Shown here: positions 15,559 through 18,062 of the stretch, in pieces
Numbering within the stretch: the stretch's first letter is position 1
How the letters are laid out: each line of letters opens with the position of its first letter
Made by a program: the position numbers and the translations under genes
Notes under the pieces: model-generated
Told to the model about the DNA's origin: nothing
Databases searched by the model: none
What the model saw: only the letters and a program-made list of their open reading frames with translations
Assembly: GCA_910584265.1 (NCBI GenBank)
Contig: CAJTZE010000060.1
Span: 1 to 18,062 of the forward strand
DNA: 18,062 nucleotides
From: an uncultured Dorea sp.
GTDB lineage: Bacteria; Bacillota; Clostridia; Lachnospirales; Lachnospiraceae
Reading direction: 5' to 3'

Positions 15559-15607
15559 ACACAAAAGCAATAGCGATTAATAGCTGCCAAAAAGATTTAT
15601 TTTTGTG

Positions 15608-15637
15608 TTGCATTATCCGACAAAATGTGCATATAAT
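15608..15637 (+). promoter_or_regulatory. Promoter of the tRNA-Pro gene
   Basis: TTGCAT (15608-15613), an 18-base spacer and consensus TATAAT (15632-15637) place the transcription start only a few bases before the mature tRNA 5' end. Confidence 0.7.
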
Positions 15638-15645
15638 AGACGTAC

Positions 15646-15720
15646 CGGGGTATGGCTCAGTTTGGTTAGAGCGCACGGCTGGGGGCCGTGAGGCCGCAGG
15701 TTCGAATCCTGTTACCCCGA
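15646..15720 (+). tRNA. tRNA-Pro (anticodon GGG)
   Basis: A complete cloverleaf. The 7-bp acceptor stem is CGGGGTA (15646-15652) with TACCCCG (15713-15719) and discriminator A. A D-arm starts with GGCTC, and the anticodon stem CACGG/CCGTG encloses loop CTGGGGG, giving anticodon GGG and hence proline. The T-arm is GCAGGTTCGAATCCTGT. CCA is not encoded. The 3' half is a classic integrase target, and element remnants follow directly downstream. Confidence 0.96.
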
Positions 15721-15736
15721 TTTTAAGAAAATAGCG

Positions 15737-15780
15737 AAATGCCGGAAACCCTTGTAAAATGGGTATTCCGGCATTTTTAT
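15737..15780 (+). terminator. Intrinsic terminator of the tRNA-Pro transcript
   Basis: AAATGCCGGAA (15737-15747) pairs perfectly with TTCCGGCATTT (15766-15776), with an inner ACCC/GGGT pair, and is followed by T residues. The A-rich left side means it could also act on minus-strand transcripts leaving the endolysin relic. Confidence 0.9.
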
Positions 15781-15830
15781 ATTTTAGATATTTTCTAAGA
15801 TTTTGGACAAAACCGAGCTGTTTTAGAGCA

Positions 15831-15854
15831 AAATGCAGCACGAAATGCAACACG
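15831..15854 (+). repeat. Tandem 12-bp repeats, possible integrase arm-type sites
   Basis: AAATGCAGCACG (15831-15842) is followed directly by AAATGCAACACG (15843-15854), 11 of 12 bases identical. The core AATGCAACAC also occurs inverted before the tRNA at 15605-15614. Closely spaced short repeats beside a tRNA 3' end are typical of tyrosine-integrase arm sites. No integrase gene remains in the window. Confidence 0.4.
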
Positions 15855-15893
15855 ATTTTTACCACTGAAAGCCTTAAAATCTCCGACTATTTC

Positions 15894-16302
15894 TCAAAAC
15901 GACTCCTCCGCATTCAGCAGTTCCAGCCCTGCCCTCCATGCTGCCGGCCCCGCCTCATGCGGGTCATCGGTAATGCCAATGGACAATTCAAACTGTCTGG
16001 TCTTGTCCTCTGTATCCGGTCCGAAGGAGCCGTCAACTGTAACCTCATATCCTGCAATACAGAGAATCCTCTGCCAGATTTCAATCGCTGTCCCGGTCAT
16101 CCCCAGTTTTATCATACATATTTCCGGTATATGCAGCACCCTTAGTTTTAACCGGAACGCCTGCCTGCTCCCAGGCTGTGATCACCGCAGAACTACAGTC
16201 ATAGTCCCCTTTTTCGCCCCATCTATATCTCTGGTCATAGCCATAGCGGTTATCATTGGCTTTGGCCTCTATCCAGCTAATTGCTGACTCCGTCTTAGTC
16301 AT
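15894..16302 (-). pseudogene. Decayed phage-type endolysin (cysteine amidase/peptidase plus PG-binding domain)
   Basis: Two overlapping reading frames are pieces of one gene. The first, from ATG at 16302, begins like phage NlpC/P60-type lysins: AISWIEAKANDNRYGYDQ, then the catalytic Cys C36 in GDYDCSSAV, and GVPVKTKGAAYTGNM. After about residue 65 it runs out of frame and stops at 16081. The second frame, open to 15894, continues with a peptidoglycan-binding type 1 repeat (WQRILCIAGYEVTVDGSFGPDTEDKTRQFE). The rest of the catalytic domain, including the expected His, is missing. So an internal deletion with a frameshift joined the two ends near 16105-16120. A good site (AAGGAAG) precedes the ATG. 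I infer a prophage relic: it lies between tRNA-Pro and an insertion sequence. Confidence 0.7.
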
Positions 16303-16325
16303 ATTATATACTTCCTTTCCTGTGC

Positions 16326-16354
16326 GGGTAGTGTCAAATACTACCCTATTTTTT
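16326..16354 (+). terminator. Terminator-like hairpin near the insertion sequence left end
   Basis: GGGTAGT (16326-16332) pairs perfectly with ACTACCC (16340-16346) around a 7-nt loop, followed by TATTTTTT on the plus strand. It could block outside transcription from entering the transposase gene, a common device at insertion-sequence ends. Confidence 0.45.
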
Positions 16355-16399
16355 GTTACTAAAACCTTGATTTAGGGGAGTTTGCAAATAAAAAGAGCA

Positions 16400-17772
16400 A
16401 TGGGCTTTTGACGATTCCCATTCCCCCAAATACCAGAAGTTCAAAATTGTGAACTCCCTCTGGTCACCGATTTCCGCCAGGACTGGACTTACAAAGATCT
16501 TATCCCCTATTACGAAAAACGCTATGGTAAGAAGATCCGCCCCATCAGCCGCCGCTCTGAATGCGACATCCCTGATGACTGCTCCTGCCCCCGCCGCGAT
16601 GCCCCGAAGCCCTTTTTATACAGGAACAACGGCTCCAAAGGACAACTCCTGTGCAAAATCTGCGCTGCCAGATTCTCTCCGGACGAAAGCCGCTTCTCCT
16701 CTACTAAACTGCGGTGCCCTCACTGTGGAAATACCCTTGTCCCAAAGAAAGAACGCAGACACTTTATCATCCACAAATGTGTGAATCCCAAATGCCCCTA
16801 CTATCTCCACAACCTCAAAAAGGTGGATCAGGATGACCTGGGAGAGGATTACGGCAAAAATAAATATAAGCTCCACTGCATCTACCGCGAATTCACGATA
16901 GATTTTTTCAGCATGGATTTAAACTCCCTGCCAAAGAATGCTTCCTCCCTGAGATTCAGCAGGCACAACGCACATGTCATGTCCCTATGCCTGACTCTGC
17001 ACGTCAATCTTGGGCTGTCCCTGCGTAAAACCTCCCAGGCCCTGAAGGACTTATACAACATCAGCATTTCACACCAGCAGACCGCTAATTACTGCAAGAC
17101 TGCGGCTCTGTGCATCAAGCCCTTTGTTGACCAGTACCCTTACCAGAAAGGAGAAGTCTTCACCGCTGACGAGACCTACATCAAAATCCGCGGTATCAAA
17201 TCCTATGTCTGGTTCATCATGAACGCAGCAACCCGTTCCATTATCGGCTGCCAGATATCTGACAACCGCGGCGTCGGTCCCTGCATTCTTGCCATGCGCC
17301 TGGCTTTCCGGGAACTCACAAAGCTGCCGGAAAACTTTAAGTTCATCGCTGACGGTTACAGCGCCTATCCGCTCGCCGCAATGGAGTTTGTCAAGAAATT
17401 TGGAAAGACTTTGCTTTCAAAATCACTCAGGTAATCGGACTTACCAACGACGATGCTGTTTCTATGCGGCACCGGCCATTCAAGCAGATGATCGAACGCC
17501 TTAACCGCACCTATAAGGCTTCCTACCGCCATACAAACGGATTTGATAACATCGACGGGGCTACCTATGACCTGGCTCTTTGGGTTGCCTACTATAACTT
17601 CCTGCGCCCTCATAAACACAATAGATATAAAGTCCTCAATGAAGTGGAACTGCTGCAGGGTGCCGACAACATGCCGGGCAAGTGGCAGTTACTTATCTTC
17701 CTCGGCCAGCAGACCATCCTGAACATGCAGAAAAACAGTGCTGCTGCATCGGAGCGGAGCTGTTGTCAATAG
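16400..17772 (+). pseudogene. Zinc-ribbon DDE transposase, inactivated
   Basis: One frame from about 16412 and its continuation from 17407 encode a transposase of about 450 residues. N-terminal zinc ribbons include CKIC and CPHC...CVNPKC. A helix-turn-helix follows (SLRKTSQALKDLYNISISHQQ). The DDE core is D (17168-17170, TADETYIK), D (17351-17353, IADGYSAY) and E (17494-17496, QMIERLNRTYKASYR). Three defects are visible. ATG-GGC-TTT at 16400 is followed by an in-frame TGA (16409). The first ribbon reads CPRRDAP, with Arg (16595-16597) where Cys is expected. One base is missing after GGAAAG at 17402-17407, so frame 1 ends at 17434 while homology continues in the next frame to the TAG at 17770. 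Programmed frameshifting is less likely because no slippery heptamer is present. Confidence 0.75.
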
Positions 17773-17838
17773 AACCGTGGAATACCGGAGCGGACGGTTT
17801 TGCCGTCCGTGAGGATATGCCGCGAAAGTCTATTGACA
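17764..17838. repeat. 75-nt hairpin-in-hairpin element at the transposase stop
   Basis: TGTCAATAG (17764-17772, overlapping the TAG stop) pairs perfectly with CTATTGACA (17830-17838). Inside, CGGACGG (17791-17797) pairs with CCGTCCG (17803-17809) around TTTTG. There is no T-tract, so it is not an ordinary terminator. It may be the recombination end of the insertion sequence or a structured RNA. Confidence 0.45.
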
Positions 17839-17936
17839 TAAGGCTCATGTACGGTAAAGAAGCAAGCAACCGAAAACAAGAGATAGACCGCCAGCACCAC
17901 ACTATTCCGAACCAAAGACCAAAAGACAAGCATTAT

Positions 17937-18047
17937 GGAAAAATCAAAACTTTTGGATTTTTCCACAAATCCAAACTTAGGAGAAATCCAAACTTTTTGC
18001 AAAAAATATTACAAATCCGGATTTTTACTGCAAAAAAGTTTGGATTT
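17937..18047. repeat. Cluster of AAATCCAAA / TTTGGATTT motifs at the window end
   Basis: The 9-mer occurs as TTTGGATTT at 17952-17960 and 18039-18047 and as AAATCCAAA at 17967-17975 and 17984-17992. AAATCCGGATTT (18013-18024) is a palindromic variant. The copies make two stem-loops: 17952-17960 with 17967-17975, and a long one joining 17984-18001 to 18029-18047 with one bulged base. GGAAAAATC (17937-17945) also pairs with GATTTTTCC (17956-17964). No gene is visible between 17773 and the window end. Confidence 0.6.
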
Positions 18048-18062
18048 TATTTTTGATGATTT

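Larger units (their letters stand above)
16326..17840 (+). mobile_element. Insertion sequence, DDE transposase, decayed (ends approximate)
   Basis: The transposase gene defines the element. Ends are uncertain. A left TAGTGTCAAATA (about 16329-16340) and a right CTATTGACA (17830-17838) are similar in inverted orientation, sharing the TGTCAA core, but I see no clear target-site duplication. The right end could also extend into the repeat cluster after 17937. The family resembles IS6/IS240-type DDE enzymes in motif but has a longer D-E spacing, so I leave it unassigned. Confidence 0.5.

Noticed and set aside
15477..15607. Possible lysine riboswitch before the DapB-like gene
   Set aside because: The leader is too short and I see none of the multi-helix lysine riboswitch core; only a simple inverted repeat is present.
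15551..15865. Minus-strand open frame of 104 codons across the tRNA-Pro gene
   Set aside because: It is an antisense translation of the tRNA (giving the familiar GVTGFEPAASRPPAV pattern) and of the terminator; not a gene.
16363..16382. GTTTGCAAA near the transposase start as a classic IS6-family terminal repeat
   Set aside because: The match to the IS6 end is loose, and no convincing partner is found at the right end; A/T-rich matches are expected by chance.
17402..17410. Programmed -1 frameshift in the transposase
   Set aside because: The site GGA-AAG lacks a slippery heptamer and a downstream stimulator is not evident; with the other lesions, a simple 1-nt loss is more likely.
17770..17880. 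Resemblance of the region after the transposase to a group II intron 3' end
   Set aside because: Only isolated GTACGG-like words match; no domain V hairpin or reverse transcriptase gene is present.
1..18062. CRISPR array, restriction system or toxin-antitoxin pair
   Set aside because: No regularly spaced direct repeats and no recognisable defence or toxin gene were found on either strand.

Overview
The window looks like a chromosomal segment of a spore-forming Clostridia, most likely Lachnospiraceae. The pointers are a YlmC/YmxH sporulation-type PRC-barrel gene beside nrdR and truA, a DUF1848 protein, a DUF342/FapA protein, an RND pump of the Gram-positive type, AGGAGG-like ribosome binding sites throughout, and an insertion sequence with a zinc-ribbon DDE transposase. 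Species cannot be assigned. Almost every gene reads on the minus strand. The exceptions are one SDR gene, the tRNA and the insertion sequence.

Left part (1-3290, minus strand): a ferredoxin-type aldo/keto reductase sits behind a MerR-type promoter (19-bp spacer filled by a perfect dyad). Upstream of it lies a DUF1848 / auxin-efflux-carrier pair that is translationally coupled. The middle-left (3300-7900) is one transcription unit: a 1294-residue RND transporter with a roughly 245-residue coiled-coil insertion in its porter domain, followed by a Mesh1/SpoT-like HD hydrolase and a clear intrinsic terminator. A divergent SDR gene (7952-8686) shares the control region with the RND gene.

Centre (8730-15480, minus strand): fapA/DUF342 - exodeoxyribonuclease III - isochorismatase-family hydrolase looks like one operon behind a good sigma-A promoter. 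ymxH - nrdR - truA forms a compact housekeeping operon. Next come an unusual carbamate kinase (GGN loop changed to GHR) with its own promoter, and a divergent DapB-like reductase.

Right part (15600-18062): a tRNA-Pro(GGG) gene has its own promoter and terminator. Immediately 3' of it are paired 12-bp repeats resembling integrase arm sites, a wrecked phage-type endolysin (internal deletion plus frameshift), and a decayed insertion sequence whose transposase carries an in-frame stop, a lost zinc-ligand cysteine and a 1-nt frameshift. I read this as the eroded edge of an element once integrated at the tRNA gene. The last 300 bases hold no gene but two structured stretches: a 75-nt hairpin-in-hairpin at the transposase stop, and a cluster of AAATCCAAA motifs in both orientations at the window end.

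No clear new defence or mobile system is visible. The most interesting candidates are the coiled-coil RND pump, the carbamate kinase / DapB-like pair, and the tRNA-Pro integration scar with its terminal repeat cluster.
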